From Gilvimarinus chinensis DSM 19667 (lineage in GTDB: Bacteria > Pseudomonadota > Gammaproteobacteria > Pseudomonadales > Cellvibrionaceae), in contig NZ_KB898707.1 in NCBI RefSeq assembly GCF_000377745.1, positions 710,482 through 774,481 on the forward strand: a stretch of 64,000 nt of DNA, read 5' to 3'. The notes beneath the pieces were generated by a model. It had not been told where the DNA came from and did no database searches. It worked only from the letters and a program-made list of their open reading frames with translations. Below, in pieces: positions 35,047 to 44,863 of the stretch (the stretch's first letter is position 1; each line of letters begins with the position of its first letter). A program made the position numbers and the translations under genes.

Positions 35047-35679
35047 GTGGGTATATCCATTGATGAGATATTAAAAGTCGCACCGGTTGTGCCGGTGATG
35101 GTGATTGAAAACTTGGAAGACGCCGTTCCTTTGGCGCGTGCGCTTTATAACGGTGGTCTGAAAGTACTGGAAATTACCCTGCGTACTCCTGTTGCTCTGG
35201 ATGCGATTAAAGCGATGGTGGCGGAACTGCCTGAAGACGCCGTAATCGGCTCAGGCACCGTAGTGACCCCTGAAGATTTGCAGGCGTCGGTAGACGCTGG
35301 TGCTAAATTTATGGTGAGCCCGGGCACTACGCCTGCGCTGATAGAAGCGGCAAAAACATCTCCGGTACCTCTGTTGCCGGGAATTGCCACACCGTCTGAA
35401 GCTATGAATTTATACACCCAAGGCTTTACCCACCTGAAGTTTTTCCCAGCAGAGGCGGCCGGTGGCGTTGCCATGGTGAAATCAATAGGTGGTCCGTTGC
35501 CGCAAATTACCTTTTGCCCCACCGGCGGTATTAATTTAGAAAAAGCGCCGACTTATCTGGCTCTGCCTAACGTTGCATGCGTGGGTGGTACCTGGATGGC
35601 GCCTAAAAACCTGATTGCGGAAAAAAAGTGGGACGAAATTGAAACCCTTGCCCGTCAGGCGGCCAGTCTTGAGCGTTAA
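35047..35679 (+). CDS. eda: KDPG aldolase (2-keto-3-deoxy-6-phosphogluconate aldolase)
   Basis: Cleaves KDPG to pyruvate and glyceraldehyde 3-phosphate; it serves both the Entner-Doudoroff route and uronate (pectin and alginate) catabolism, linking this cluster with the lyases in the window. GTG start after GTGAGGACAG; 210 residues. The catalytic set is ITLRTPVALDAI (Glu about 45), SGTVVTPEDL, FMVSPGTTPALIEAA, LPGIATPSEAMNLYTQGFTHLKFFPAEAAGG (Schiff-base Lys) and FCPTGGI. Confidence 0.96.
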   Translation: MGISIDEILKVAPVVPVMVIENLEDAVPLARALYNGGLKVLEITLRTPVALDAIKAMVAELPEDAVIGSGTVVTPEDLQASVDAGAKFMVSPGTTPALIEAAKTSPVPLLPGIATPSEAMNLYTQGFTHLKFFPAEAAGGVAMVKSIGGPLPQITFCPTGGINLEKAPTYLALPNVACVGGTWMAPKNLIAEKKWDEIETLARQAASLER

Positions 35680-35754
35680 GCCGGGACTTTAATTTACGAG
35701 TGAGTTAGCAATTGCTGGTAGAACCGGCAACGTCAATAGACAGGAGAGAAACAA

Positions 35755-36765
35755 ATGACCATTAAAGTAGCTATTAACGGTTACGGACGAATTGGCCGCA
35801 ATGTGCTGCGTGCATTGTATGAATCTGGCTACCGCGATCGCATCCAAGTGGTGGCGGTAAACGATTTGGGTGATGCTGAGCTGAACGCCCACCTGACAAA
35901 ATACGATTCTGTACACGGCCGTTTCCCTGGCGAAGTATCTGTTAATGGCGACAAAATGATCGTTAACGGCGATGAAATTCAAATCACTGCAGAGCGCAAT
36001 CCAGCCGATTTGCCTTGGGGCAAGCTGGGTGTGGACGTGGTTTACGAATGTACAGGTATTTTTACCAGCCGTGAAAAAGCCAAGTCTCATTTAGAAGCGG
36101 GTGCCAAAAAGGTAATTATTTCTGCTCCCGGTACCGATGTTGATGCAACCGTAGTGTACGGCGTCAATAACGATGTGCTGAAAGCGTCTGATGAAATCAT
36201 TTCTAATGCCTCTTGTACTACTAACTGTCTGGCGCCGGTAGCGAAAGTACTGAACGACAAGTTTGGTATTGAGCAAGGCTCTATGACCACCATTCACGCT
36301 TACACTAACGATCAGCACTTGAGCGATGTGTTTCATAAAGACATCTATCGCGCTCGCTCGGCGACCCAGTCAATGATTCCTACTTCTACCGGTGCTGCCC
36401 GCGCGGTGGGTTTGGTATTGCCTGAGCTGAATGGCAAGCTGGACGGTATGTCGGTTCGTGTACCCACCATCAACGTTTCTTTGGTCGACTTGAATATCCT
36501 GGTAAAACAAGATGTGACCGTTGAGCAAATTAACGCGGCCATGAAAGAGGCTGCTGAAAAAGAAATGCCTGGTGTATTGGTGTACAACGATGAGCCTTTG
36601 GTTTCTATCGATTTTAACCATCATCCAGCGTCTTCAAACTTTGACTCTAAGCAAACCAAGGTAATGGGTGGTCGCTGGGTGAAAGTGATGTCCTGGTATG
36701 ACAACGAGTGGGGTTTTTCAAACCGCATGCTGGATAACACCATCGCACTGATGAACGCCAAGTAA
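35755..36765 (+). CDS. gap: Glyceraldehyde-3-phosphate dehydrogenase, type I
   Basis: Oxidises glyceraldehyde 3-phosphate to 1,3-bisphosphoglycerate. The 336 residues contain the NAD-binding [17 protein letters not shown], the catalytic cysteine in [52 protein letters not shown] and [21 protein letters not shown] precedes the ATG. Placed after eda, it uses the triose phosphate released by that enzyme; the gene pair eda-gap occurs in other proteobacterial Entner-Doudoroff clusters. A single other gap gene may exist elsewhere, which I cannot see. Confidence 0.96.
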   Translation: MTIKVAINGYGRIGRNVLRALYESGYRDRIQVVAVNDLGDAELNAHLTKYDSVHGRFPGEVSVNGDKMIVNGDEIQITAERNPADLPWGKLGVDVVYECTGIFTSREKAKSHLEAGAKKVIISAPGTDVDATVVYGVNNDVLKASDEIISNASCTTNCLAPVAKVLNDKFGIEQGSMTTIHAYTNDQHLSDVFHKDIYRARSATQSMIPTSTGAARAVGLVLPELNGKLDGMSVRVPTINVSLVDLNILVKQDVTVEQINAAMKEAAEKEMPGVLVYNDEPLVSIDFNHHPASSNFDSKQTKVMGGRWVKVMSWYDNEWGFSNRMLDNTIALMNAK

Positions 36766-36781
36766 GATAAGAGAGAGAGCT

Positions 36782-38218
36782 ATGTTACGCCGTACCAAAA
36801 TCGTCAGTACGCTGGGCCCGGCATCCGAGTCTGAAGAAGTTCTGGAAAAGCTCATTCTCGCCGGCGTTAATGTCGTGCGCTTGAACTTTTCTCACGGCTC
36901 GCCGGAAGATCACAAAAATCGCGCCGAGGCGGTTCGCCGCCTGGCGGCCAAGCACGACCGCTTTGTCGCTGTGCTGGGTGACTTGCAGGGACCAAAAATT
37001 CGCATTGCGCGTTTTGCTGATGGTCCGATCAAGTTGGCCATTGGTGACAAGTTTATTCTGGACGCCTCACTGGAGCGCGACGCAGGTAATCAAGAGCGTG
37101 TAGGCATCGACTACAAAGAGTTGCCGCAGGATTGTAAAGCTGGTGACAAACTGTTGCTGGACGATGGCCGCGTGGTGCTGGATGTTGATAAAATTGAAGG
37201 CACGCAGGTGTTCTGTACTACCAGTGTGGCGGGACCTTTGTCGAACAACAAAGGCATTAACCGTCAGGGTGGTGGTTTGTCTGCACCGGCACTGACCGAA
37301 AAAGATCTGGCTGATATTAAAACCGCTGCCGAAATTGGCGTTGACTATCTGGCGGTTTCTTTCCCGCGCAGCGCCGATGATATGAACCAGGCTCGCAAAC
37401 TGTTGCATGAGGCTGGTGGTACGGCCGGTTTGGTTTCTAAAATTGAGCGCGCTGAAGCCGTTGCCGATGATGAAACTCTGGATTCCATTATTGAAGCCAG
37501 TGATGCCGTAATGGTTGCTCGCGGCGATCTCGGTGTTGAGATTGGCGATGAAGAGCTGATTGGGGTGCAAAAACGCATTATTACTCGCGCCCGTGCACAA
37601 AACCGCACCGTTATTACTGCGACGCAAATGATGGAGTCGATGATTAACTCGCCTCTGCCAACTCGCGCCGAAGTGTTCGATGTAGCTAACGCGGTACTGG
37701 ACGGTACCGATGCGGTGATGCTGTCAGCGGAAACTGCGGCCGGTAATTTCCCGGTGGAAACCGTGCAAGCCATGGCTCGCGTCATTGTCGGTGCTGAAAA
37801 GCATCCGCAAGCGAACCGTGAGAACTACCGTGTCGATGAAGAGTTTGGTTCAATCGATCAGTCAATTGCCTTGGCCACTATGTACACCGCTAACCATTTG
37901 GCGGGTGTAAAGGCTATTATCGCATTGACTGAGTCTGGTACTACGCCTCGCTTAATGTCTCGCGTGGGTTCTCAGTTACCTATTTTTGCTTTCTCACGTT
38001 ATATTGAAACTCAGCGCCGTGTAGCTCTTTACCGAGGTGTGCAGCCTGTGCCTTTTGATACAGACGAAGTGCCAAGCAAAAAAGATTACACTCGTGCGAT
38101 CGAGATTCTGAAAGATTGCGGTGTGTTAGCTGATGGTGATTTAGTGATATTGACGGCGGGTGATAGCAACCAGCTGGGTGGTACCAACACCATGAAAGTA
38201 TTGCGTGTAGGCGACTGA
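36782..38218 (+). CDS. pyk: Pyruvate kinase
   Basis: Makes pyruvate and ATP from phosphoenolpyruvate. In 478 residues: [140 protein letters not shown]. These are the complete active-site motifs. It resembles the type II (PykA) form in length. It starts 17 bases after gap with GAGAGAG before the ATG and is followed by a strong terminator that ends the cluster. Confidence 0.95.
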   Translation: MLRRTKIVSTLGPASESEEVLEKLILAGVNVVRLNFSHGSPEDHKNRAEAVRRLAAKHDRFVAVLGDLQGPKIRIARFADGPIKLAIGDKFILDASLERDAGNQERVGIDYKELPQDCKAGDKLLLDDGRVVLDVDKIEGTQVFCTTSVAGPLSNNKGINRQGGGLSAPALTEKDLADIKTAAEIGVDYLAVSFPRSADDMNQARKLLHEAGGTAGLVSKIERAEAVADDETLDSIIEASDAVMVARGDLGVEIGDEELIGVQKRIITRARAQNRTVITATQMMESMINSPLPTRAEVFDVANAVLDGTDAVMLSAETAAGNFPVETVQAMARVIVGAEKHPQANRENYRVDEEFGSIDQSIALATMYTANHLAGVKAIIALTESGTTPRLMSRVGSQLPIFAFSRYIETQRRVALYRGVQPVPFDTDEVPSKKDYTRAIEILKDCGVLADGDLVILTAGDSNQLGGTNTMKVLRVGD

Positions 38219-38236
38219 GTTCGTCAGCTACGCAGG

Positions 38237-38267
38237 AAAAACGGCAGCTTCGGCTGCCGTTTTTTTA
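38237..38267 (+). terminator. Intrinsic terminator of the Entner-Doudoroff/glycolysis cluster
   Basis: AAAACGGCAGC, loop TTCG, GCTGCCGTTTTTTT: a perfect stem with a stable UUCG tetraloop and T-run, 18 bases after the pyk stop. Confidence 0.93.
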
Positions 38268-38339
38268 TGGGCAAATGCTAAGATGCGCAGATGTTGACGA
38301 TAATGGCACGCCGTGCAAAGCGGGCTCTGGAGATGAGAC

Positions 38340-39164
38340 ATGAAGTTATCGGGTTGGATAGTATTGATTGCACTGACTTGTTCCCCTTGCGCATGGTCAG
38401 AGCCCGGTTCTCCGTTGCAAGAGATAAAAGGCCGGTGGCAGCAGGGCAGCATTCTGCGCGGTAAAGTGCAGGCCGGTACCCAGATCGAATTTCAGGGTAA
38501 AAAGGTACCGGTGGGCGATCACGGTGAATTCGTGCTTGGCTTAGGCCGCGATGCCGACGCAGAGGTCGAGCTTGTGCTTAAAGGGCCGGAGGGCGAGTGG
38601 CGTCACGTTTATGCCGTTGAGAAACGCGAATATAACATCCAGCGAATTGAAGGTGTGCCACAGAAAACCGTAACTCCCTCCGCCGAGCAGCAGGCGCGAA
38701 CCCGTAAAGAGGCCGCTCGAGTGTGGCAAGCTCGTCAAACTCTGCGCAGCGCAACCGATTTTATGCAGGACTTTAAATGGCCACTGATTGGCCCCATTAC
38801 CGGAGTCTATGGTTCGCAACGTATTTATAATGGTGAGCCTCGCTCACCCCATTATGGGGTTGATATTGCCGCGCCTACGGGCACAGCTGTGCAGGCTCCT
38901 GCGGCAGGTGAGGTCATTTTGGTTGAGCCGGATCTGTTCTACTCGGGTGGCACCTTAATTATTGACCACGGCCAAGGCTTATCATCGACGTTTATTCATT
39001 TATCTAAAATACTGGTGGGGTTGGGAGATAACGTATCGCAGGGCGATATGATTGCCGAAGTCGGTGCCAGTGGCCGTGCTACAGGGCCTCATTTGGACTG
39101 GCGGATGAACTGGTTAGGAGAGCGGGTAGACCCCACCAGTTTAGTCGGCCCTATGCCGCAGTAA
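38340..39164 (+). CDS. Exported M23-family (LytM-like) peptidase-fold protein
   Basis: A 274-residue protein with a signal peptide (residues 1-20, SPCAWS). Residues 30-95 form a beta-rich N-terminal domain; residues about 160-270 are the M23 domain with SPHYGVDIAAPTGTAVQAPAAGEV, GLSSTFIHLSKILVGLGDNV and SGRATGPHLDWRMNW. Zinc M23 enzymes carry HxxxD and HxH; here the second motif reads HLD, as also seen in a gammaproteobacterial subgroup. It may cleave peptidoglycan cross-links with altered metal ligation, or be an amidase activator like EnvC/NlpD. Location is periplasmic. Confidence 0.85.
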   Translation: MKLSGWIVLIALTCSPCAWSEPGSPLQEIKGRWQQGSILRGKVQAGTQIEFQGKKVPVGDHGEFVLGLGRDADAEVELVLKGPEGEWRHVYAVEKREYNIQRIEGVPQKTVTPSAEQQARTRKEAARVWQARQTLRSATDFMQDFKWPLIGPITGVYGSQRIYNGEPRSPHYGVDIAAPTGTAVQAPAAGEVILVEPDLFYSGGTLIIDHGQGLSSTFIHLSKILVGLGDNVSQGDMIAEVGASGRATGPHLDWRMNWLGERVDPTSLVGPMPQ

Positions 39165-39284
39165 GCTCAATCCGGCAGCTCGCTGGAATGCATGGTTTTC
39201 CCTCAGGCAGGCAGCAAGACACAAGCGCGCGAGGGGTGTAAACTAACGCCCCTTTAATTTATCGCAACCCTTAGGTAGTGAGCA

Positions 39285-39482
39285 ATGATAGACAAAAAGC
39301 TGCTGGCGATTCTGGCGTGCCCGGTGAGTAAAGGCGAGCTTGAATATCATCAAGAGACCTCGGAGCTGGTGTGTTACAGCAGTGGCCTGGCGTACCCGGT
39401 AAAAGACGGTATTCCGGTGATGCTTGAGTCCGAGGCCCGCCGCCTGAGCGATGAAGAAAAACAGGCACACAAAAACCGCTGA
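39285..39482 (+). CDS. ycaR: Trm112-family small protein YcaR
   Basis: 65-residue cytoplasmic protein of the UPF0434/Trm112p family. [21 protein letters not shown] opens the fold and [22 protein letters not shown] closes it, as in E. coli YcaR, although the bacterial proteins retain only one of the zinc cysteines (Cys12). In E. coli it lies beside kdsB and lpxK; here it stands alone between the M23 gene and alaS. GTAGTGAGCA before the ATG is a weak ribosome site. Its role in bacteria is not settled; Trm112 activates methyltransferases in eukaryotes. Confidence 0.9.
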   Translation: MIDKKLLAILACPVSKGELEYHQETSELVCYSSGLAYPVKDGIPVMLESEARRLSDEEKQAHKNR

Positions 39483-39544
39483 TTCTGCTCGCCTGCAGGA
39501 ATCCGCACGCAACCGATTGACGAAAGTGATCCGACGGAAATTTT

Positions 39545-42145
39545 ATGAAAAGCGCTGAAATTCGCGATGCCTTTTTAAACTACTTTAAATCAGAAGGGCA
39601 CACCATTGTGCCGTCCAGCTCTCTGGTACCGGGTGATGACCCAACCCTGCTGTTTACCAACGCGGGGATGAACCAGTTTAAAGATGTCTTTTTGGGCAGC
39701 GACAAGCGCGCTTACAGTCGCGCCACAAGCTCGCAGCGCTGTGTGCGCGCCGGTGGTAAACACAACGACCTGGAAAATGTTGGTTACACCGCGCGTCATC
39801 ACACCTTCTTTGAAATGCTGGGTAATTTCAGTTTTGGCGACTATTTTAAACGCGACGCCATTAAATTTGCCTGGAAGTTCCTTACCGAGGTATTGGGCCT
39901 GCCACCTGAACGACTTTGGGTGACTGTGCATATTTCTGACGACGAAGCCGCGGAGATCTGGCAAAAAGAAATGGGTGTTAGCCCCGAGCGCTTTTCCCGC
40001 TTGGATGAAGACAACTTCTGGCAAATGGGCGATACTGGTCCCTGTGGCCCCAGCTCTGAGATTTTTTACGATCACGGTGAAGACGTACCGGGTGGACCAC
40101 CCGGCAGCGAGAATGACGACCTGGATCGTTATATCGAAATCTGGAACCTGGTGTTTATGCAGTACGAGCGCCAGAGCGATGGTGAGCTAAAACCGCTGCC
40201 CAACCCTTCTATTGATACAGGGATGGGGTTAGAGCGTATCGCTGCGGTAATGCAGGGCGTGCACAACAACTACGACATTGACCTGTTTCAGCACCTGCTC
40301 AAGGCTGCTGCGACTGCGACAGGCTCCTCCGATTTAGAGCATAAATCCCTGCGGGTTATTGCCGATCACATTCGCTCCAGCGCATTTTTAATCAGCGACG
40401 GGGTGTTGCCATCGAACGAAGGTCGGGGTTATGTGTTGCGCCGGATTATTCGCCGCGCTATTCGTCACGGCCACAAGCTGGGCCAAAAAGACGCGTTTTT
40501 CAGCACTTTAGTCGAGGCACTGGCGCAGGTAATGGGCGATGCGTACCCAGAGCTTAACGAGCGTAAAGCGCAAATTGCCAAAGTCCTGCTGGCCGAAGAA
40601 GAACAGTTCGCCAAAACCCTGGATAAAGGAATGGGGGTTTTGGAAGAGGCACTGGCCGATCTAAAAGGCCAGGAAATTCCTGGTGAAGTTGTTTTTACCC
40701 TGTACGACACCTATGGCTTCCCCGTGGACTTAACCGCGGATATCGCTCGTGAGCGCGACTTGACCATTGACCAGGCCGGTTACGATGCGGCTATGGAAGC
40801 TCAGCGCCAGCGCGCTCGTGCCGCCGGTAACTTTAAAGTGGATTACACCCAGGCCTCATTGGACGTTGCCGCTACCGAATTTACAGGCTACAGCGATTTG
40901 AGCGGCACCAGTCAGGTATTGGCACTGCTGCGCGATGGCGCTGAGGTTAAAGAACTTCACGAGGGTGAAGAGGCCGCCGTGGTTCTGAATCGCACACCGT
41001 TTTATGCAGAGTCTGGTGGCCAGGCAGGCGACAGCGGTTACCTGGAGGCTGAGGGGCTGCGCTTTGAAGTGCGTGATTGCATCAAGCAGGGCACTAACTT
41101 CTTACATCTAGGCCGTTTACTGCACGGCAACTTAAAGCAAGGTGCCGAGGTTTCCGGTCAGGTAAACAGCGATGTGCGCCAAGCTACGGCCTTGAACCAT
41201 TCGGCGACGCATTTATTACACGCTGCGCTTCGTTCGGTACTCGGGGAGCACGTGACACAAAAAGGCTCTTTGGTGGACTCTGAACGCCTGCGCTTTGATT
41301 TCTCCCACTTCGAGCCCGTTAGCCGTGAGCAGCTTAAAACCATAGAGAATATGGTGAACGAGCAAGTGTTGGCCAATACGCCGGTGACCACTGAGCTGTG
41401 CGATATGGACACTGCTAAAGCCAAAGGGGCGATGGCGCTGTTCGGTGAAAAATACGGTGAGCAGGTGCGCGTGTTGAGCATGGGGACCGATAATTTCTCG
41501 GTGGAGTTGTGCGGCGGTACCCACGTTAAGCGTACAGGCGATATTGGCTTACTGCGGATCACCAGTGAATCGGGTATTGCTTCGGGCGTACGCCGTATTG
41601 AAGCGATCACCGGTAAAACGGCCTTGGCGGCTTTTGATACTGCTGAGGCTCGCCTCGGTCAGGCTGCGGCATTAATAAAGGCCAGCCCGGAAAATCTGGT
41701 AGAGAAACTGGAGCAGCTGACGGCCCAAAGCCGCAAGCTGGAGAAAGACCTTGCCGCGCTGAAAACTAAGCTCGCCACGGCGGGCAGTCGAGATTTGGCT
41801 GCCGAAGCGGTAGATGTGAATGGATTGAAAGTGCTGGCGGTTAAGCTTGAAGGTGCCGATGCTAAATCGCTGCGCGACAGCGCCGATCAGCTGAAGAACA
41901 AGCTGGGAAGCGCGGTGGTGCTTCTGGCAGCGGAAGACAACGGCAAAGTGGCCCTGGTGGCCGGTGTCACCAAAGACGCGACGGGCAAAGTAAAAGCGGG
42001 TGATCTGATGCGCTACATTGCTGAGCAAGTGGGTGGTAAAGGTGGCGGTCGACCCGATATGGCCCAGGGAGGCGGTACCGATTTAGCGGCAGTGGACGGT
42101 GCTTTGGCTTCTGTTGTGCCCTGGGTAGAAAGCCAGCTGGGATAA
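39545..42145 (+). CDS. alaS: Alanyl-tRNA synthetase
   Basis: Class II synthetase charging tRNA-Ala; 866 residues. The catalytic core has motif 1 in [19 protein letters not shown] and [15 protein letters not shown], followed by NLVFMQYER and [17 protein letters not shown] (motif 3). The editing domain carries the zinc-binding [13 protein letters not shown] and [17 protein letters not shown]. The C-terminal C-Ala domain ends in [17 protein letters not shown]. All motifs are intact. It leads alaS-lysC-csrA-tRNA-Ser, an order common in gammaproteobacteria. Confidence 0.97.
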   Translation: MKSAEIRDAFLNYFKSEGHTIVPSSSLVPGDDPTLLFTNAGMNQFKDVFLGSDKRAYSRATSSQRCVRAGGKHNDLENVGYTARHHTFFEMLGNFSFGDYFKRDAIKFAWKFLTEVLGLPPERLWVTVHISDDEAAEIWQKEMGVSPERFSRLDEDNFWQMGDTGPCGPSSEIFYDHGEDVPGGPPGSENDDLDRYIEIWNLVFMQYERQSDGELKPLPNPSIDTGMGLERIAAVMQGVHNNYDIDLFQHLLKAAATATGSSDLEHKSLRVIADHIRSSAFLISDGVLPSNEGRGYVLRRIIRRAIRHGHKLGQKDAFFSTLVEALAQVMGDAYPELNERKAQIAKVLLAEEEQFAKTLDKGMGVLEEALADLKGQEIPGEVVFTLYDTYGFPVDLTADIARERDLTIDQAGYDAAMEAQRQRARAAGNFKVDYTQASLDVAATEFTGYSDLSGTSQVLALLRDGAEVKELHEGEEAAVVLNRTPFYAESGGQAGDSGYLEAEGLRFEVRDCIKQGTNFLHLGRLLHGNLKQGAEVSGQVNSDVRQATALNHSATHLLHAALRSVLGEHVTQKGSLVDSERLRFDFSHFEPVSREQLKTIENMVNEQVLANTPVTTELCDMDTAKAKGAMALFGEKYGEQVRVLSMGTDNFSVELCGGTHVKRTGDIGLLRITSESGIASGVRRIEAITGKTALAAFDTAEARLGQAAALIKASPENLVEKLEQLTAQSRKLEKDLAALKTKLATAGSRDLAAEAVDVNGLKVLAVKLEGADAKSLRDSADQLKNKLGSAVVLLAAEDNGKVALVAGVTKDATGKVKAGDLMRYIAEQVGGKGGGRPDMAQGGGTDLAAVDGALASVVPWVESQLG

Positions 42146-42290
42146 CTGGCTTGCTTCTGTAAAAAATTGTTTTTGCGGTTTAAAAACTGATTAACTTTTG
42201 CCAGTTTATCGTGTTTAATTGCCGCTTTTTTGAGCCCTGCGTTGGGCTTCGTGCGTCGAAATGACGATAAGTGTGAGGGATAGGCCGGGA

Positions 42291-43526
42291 ATGAGCTTAT
42301 TGGTACAAAAATACGGTGGTACCTCGGTAGGTACTGTCGAGCGAATTGAAGCGGTAGCCGATAAAGTTGCCGGTTTCAGAGCCCAAGGGCACGACATGGT
42401 GATTGTGGTATCCGCCATGAGCGGCGAAACCAATCGCCTGATCGCCCTGGCAAAAGACATTCAGGACACCCCGGACGCTCGGGAGATGGATGTTTTGGTG
42501 TCTACCGGCGAGCAAGTGACTATCGCATTGCTGTGCATGGCCCTGAAAAAGCGCGGTTGTGATGCCCGTTCTTATACGGGGGGGCAAGTGCGCATCCTCA
42601 CAGATAGCTCTCATACCAAAGCGCGAATTCAAGAGATTGATGAAGCTAATATGCGCGCCGATTTAGACGCAGGGCGCGTTGTGGTCGTGGCGGGCTTTCA
42701 GGGAGTTGATGAAAACGGCAATATCACTACCTTGGGCCGCGGTGGCTCTGATACCACGGGCGTGGCCTTGGCAGCGGCGCTAAAAGCGGACGAATGTCAG
42801 ATCTATACCGACGTTGACGGCGTATACACTACCGACCCGAGGGTCGTCGACAAGGCGCGTCGGCTGGAAAAAATCACCTTTGAAGAAATGCTGGAAATGG
42901 CCAGCCTGGGCTCTAAGGTATTACAGATTCGCTCGGTGGAATTTGCCGGTAAATACAATGTACCCCTGCGGGTGCTGTCCAGCTTTAAAGACGGCCCCGG
43001 CACTTTGATTACCCTCGATGAGGAAGACAGCACTATGGAACAGCCCGTCGTTTCCGGGATCGCGTTTAATCGCGATGAAGCCAAAATCACCCTGGCCGGC
43101 ATACCCGATACCCCCGGTATCGCTTCAAAAATATTGGCGCCTGTGGGCAAAGCTAATGTTGAAGTGGATGTGATTGTGCAAAACGTTGGCGCTGATAACA
43201 CCACTGACTTAACTTTCACGGTAAATCGCGGCGATATGAATAAAACCGTCGATCTATTGTCCAACGTGGTGAAAGAGATTGGTGCCCGTGAAGTGATCAG
43301 TGATGACGCTATTGCTAAAGTATCTATTGTTGGTGTCGGCATGCGCTCACACGCAGGCGTTGCATCAACTATGTTTACTGCATTGGCAGAAGAGGGCATC
43401 AACATTCAGATGATCACTACTTCTGAAATTAAGATTTCGGTGATTATCAGCGAAAAATATTTAGAGCTTGCTGTGCGTACCTTGCACAGTGCGTTTGGCC
43501 TGGACGCCGAACCTGCGCAGGTTTGA
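42291..43526 (+). CDS. lysC: Aspartate kinase
   Basis: Phosphorylates aspartate, first step to lysine, threonine and methionine. I start at MSLLVQKYGGTSVGTVERI (411 residues); an upstream ATG would add ten residues outside the family. The kinase domain has KYGGTSVG, GRGGSDTTGVALAAALKADECQIYTDVDGVYTTDPR and FEEMLEMASLGSKVLQIRSVEFA. Two C-terminal ACT domains follow (ITLAGIPDTPGIASKILAPVG and VSIVGVGMRSHAGVASTMFTAL) and bind lysine and threonine for feedback. The monofunctional Pseudomonas-type enzyme next to alaS and csrA is typical. Confidence 0.96.
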   Translation: MSLLVQKYGGTSVGTVERIEAVADKVAGFRAQGHDMVIVVSAMSGETNRLIALAKDIQDTPDAREMDVLVSTGEQVTIALLCMALKKRGCDARSYTGGQVRILTDSSHTKARIQEIDEANMRADLDAGRVVVVAGFQGVDENGNITTLGRGGSDTTGVALAAALKADECQIYTDVDGVYTTDPRVVDKARRLEKITFEEMLEMASLGSKVLQIRSVEFAGKYNVPLRVLSSFKDGPGTLITLDEEDSTMEQPVVSGIAFNRDEAKITLAGIPDTPGIASKILAPVGKANVEVDVIVQNVGADNTTDLTFTVNRGDMNKTVDLLSNVVKEIGAREVISDDAIAKVSIVGVGMRSHAGVASTMFTALAEEGINIQMITTSEIKISVIISEKYLELAVRTLHSAFGLDAEPAQV

Positions 43527-43750
43527 GTAGAGTCTTACTCGTTGCGCAACAATAAGGTCGGATGATCTTGGGTTTGAAAAAACCTGAAAAATATTTGGGG
43601 GCAGTTCCCCTTTTCGCGAGAAATGGACAATACTTAATACATGGAGCGTTTTCGTCACATTGGCGGTTAACGATCGCAAAAAGGGGCTAATAGCGGCAAT
43701 GGGTTTGGATTCCTAACCGCACTCACAGGATGGATTGAAGGAGTTTGACT

Positions 43751-43942
43751 ATGTTGATCTTGACCCGCCGTATTGGCGAAACACTGATGGTTGGTGATGA
43801 AGTTACAGTCACTGTTCTGGGTGTTAAAGGCAATCAGGTTCGTATTGGTGTTAACGCACCGAAAGACATTGCTGTACACCGCGAAGAGATTTACCAGCGT
43901 ATTCAGCGTGAAAAGCAAAATCAGCAAGAAGGCTTGGTATAA
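43751..43942 (+). CDS. csrA: Carbon storage regulator CsrA (RsmA)
   Basis: RNA-binding dimer that controls translation by occupying GGA sites in leaders. The ATG at 43751 is preceded by GAAGGAG at the right distance, giving 63 residues: [51 protein letters not shown]. Leu4 and Arg44, key RNA contacts, are present. The last residues, [10 protein letters not shown], are variable in the family. It lies between lysC and tRNA-Ser. The GGA in its own ribosome site allows autoregulation, as in E. coli. Confidence 0.97.
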   Translation: MLILTRRIGETLMVGDEVTVTVLGVKGNQVRIGVNAPKDIAVHREEIYQRIQREKQNQQEGLV

Positions 43943-43960
43943 GCTTCCACTGATTAGTAC

Positions 43961-43989
43961 AAACGGCAGCCTAGAGTTGCCGTTTTTTT
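43961..43989 (+). terminator. Intrinsic terminator of csrA
   Basis: AAACGGCA and TGCCGTTT form an 8-bp stem around GCCTAGAGT, followed by T7. Confidence 0.9.
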
Positions 43990-44132
43990 ATGCGTTTTGT
44001 TTGTGCTTTCATCGTACAGCGTAAAAAAATACTGGCAGAGCGTTACAAGTCTTTGAATTTCTGAAAAATATGGTATTATGCCGCCCCAGTTGACGAGATG
44101 CCCTGAGCAGATCGTGCTGCACTATTCGACAC

Positions 44133-44222
44133 GGAGAAGTGGCCGAGTGGCCGAAGGCGCTCCCCTGCTAAGGGAGTATACCTTGATCGGTATCGAGGGT
44201 TCGAATCCCTCCTTCTCCGCCA
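44133..44222 (+). tRNA. tRNA-Ser (anticodon GCU)
   Basis: A 90-base tRNA with class II architecture. Acceptor GGAGAAG pairs with CTTCTCC, then discriminator G and encoded CCA. The D-arm starts TGGCCGAGTGG, the anticodon stem CTCCC/GGGAG holds loop CTGCTAA with anticodon GCT (44167-44169), a long variable arm TATACCTTGATCGGTA follows, and the T-arm is GAGGGTTCGAATCCCTC. It reads AGU/AGC. Position next to csrA matches serV in E. coli, where tRNA-Arg genes follow; no tRNA-Arg is found here. Confidence 0.98.
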
Positions 44223-44224
44223 TA
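44204..44224 (+). repeat. tRNA-Ser 3' end, copy 1 of a 21-base direct repeat
   Basis: AATCCCTCCTTCTCCGCCATA, from the T-arm to the CCA plus two bases, is repeated exactly 247 bases downstream. Confidence 0.9.
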
Positions 44225-44225
44225 C

Positions 44226-44257
44226 AAAAAGCTCAACCGAAAGGTTGGGCTTTTTTT
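44226..44257 (+). terminator. Terminator of the tRNA-Ser transcript
   Basis: AAAAAGCTCAACC, loop GAAA, GGTTGGGCTTTTTTT; one wobble pair, then a T-run. Confidence 0.88.
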
Positions 44258-44322
44258 ATGCGAGAAGGCGGGTGAGGTCGCTCAAAGGCCTCCGCGACAT
44301 TTGTGTGTCCTACACGTCAACC

Positions 44323-44375
44323 CTCGCTGTGCTCGGTACAAAACGCCGGGAGCGTTTTGTACCGAGCACAGCGAG
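44323..44375. repeat. Perfect 24-bp inverted repeat with a 5-base loop
   Basis: CTCGCTGTGCTCGGTACAAAACGC at 44323-44346 is exactly complementary to 44352-44375, with loop CGGGA. Flanking ACCCT and AGGGT extend the symmetry. No T-run follows, so it is not a simple terminator. Confidence 0.95.
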
Positions 44376-44450
44376 CCCGAAGGGTGGGCGCACGGACAAG
44401 GTGAATACTGCTTCGCAGCAGAGAGGGCAGCCTGGGTTGTGCGCCCAGTC

Positions 44451-44471
44451 AATCCCTCCTTCTCCGCCATA
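44451..44471 (+). pseudogene. tRNA-Ser 3' fragment, copy 2 of the direct repeat
   Basis: Exact second copy of the last 21 bases of the tRNA region. The rest of a tRNA is absent: upstream sequence (CAGTC) does not continue the T-arm. A terminator follows directly, as behind a real tRNA. Either an attachment-site duplication or the end of a lost tRNA gene. Confidence 0.8.
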
Positions 44472-44475
44472 TTTT

Positions 44476-44514
44476 AAAACCGCCAGAGGTTAGATTTCCT
44501 CCGGCGGTTTTTTT
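44476..44514 (+). terminator. Terminator behind the tRNA-Ser fragment
   Basis: AAACCGCCAGAGG and CCTCCGGCGGTTT pair with one mismatch around TTAGATTT, followed by T-rich sequence. Confidence 0.85.
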
Positions 44515-44863
44515 ATGCGCAAAAGGTTGGTAGGAGGCGTTCGACCGCTCATCGCGTCCCTGCAGCCGTGGCATTTGTGTATCCATGCACATCAAGCCTG
44601 AATCAGGGTGCCTAAATGCCGAATATGCCCCTTTTTATCCAGTAAAACCCACTGTTCGTGAACTTAACAAGAGTTGGTCAGTAGCGGTTCCTTTAGCGTG
44701 AATGCCCAGTTATTCACAATCGATTTCTGCCTTTGCTCCAATGCGGACGCAGTAAAGCTATTTCCAGCCGTTGGTGGAGTTTCACGACACAAAAACCTAA
44801 AGCTTTGCCATTTACCAAACAGGTCACATTTGTGGCAGCAAAATAGGTTTACAAATTGGTCGT

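Noticed and set aside
42146..42290. Lysine riboswitch before lysC or cobalamin/SAM riboswitch before metH
   Set aside because: The leaders are short, without the conserved cores or enough pairing for these folds.
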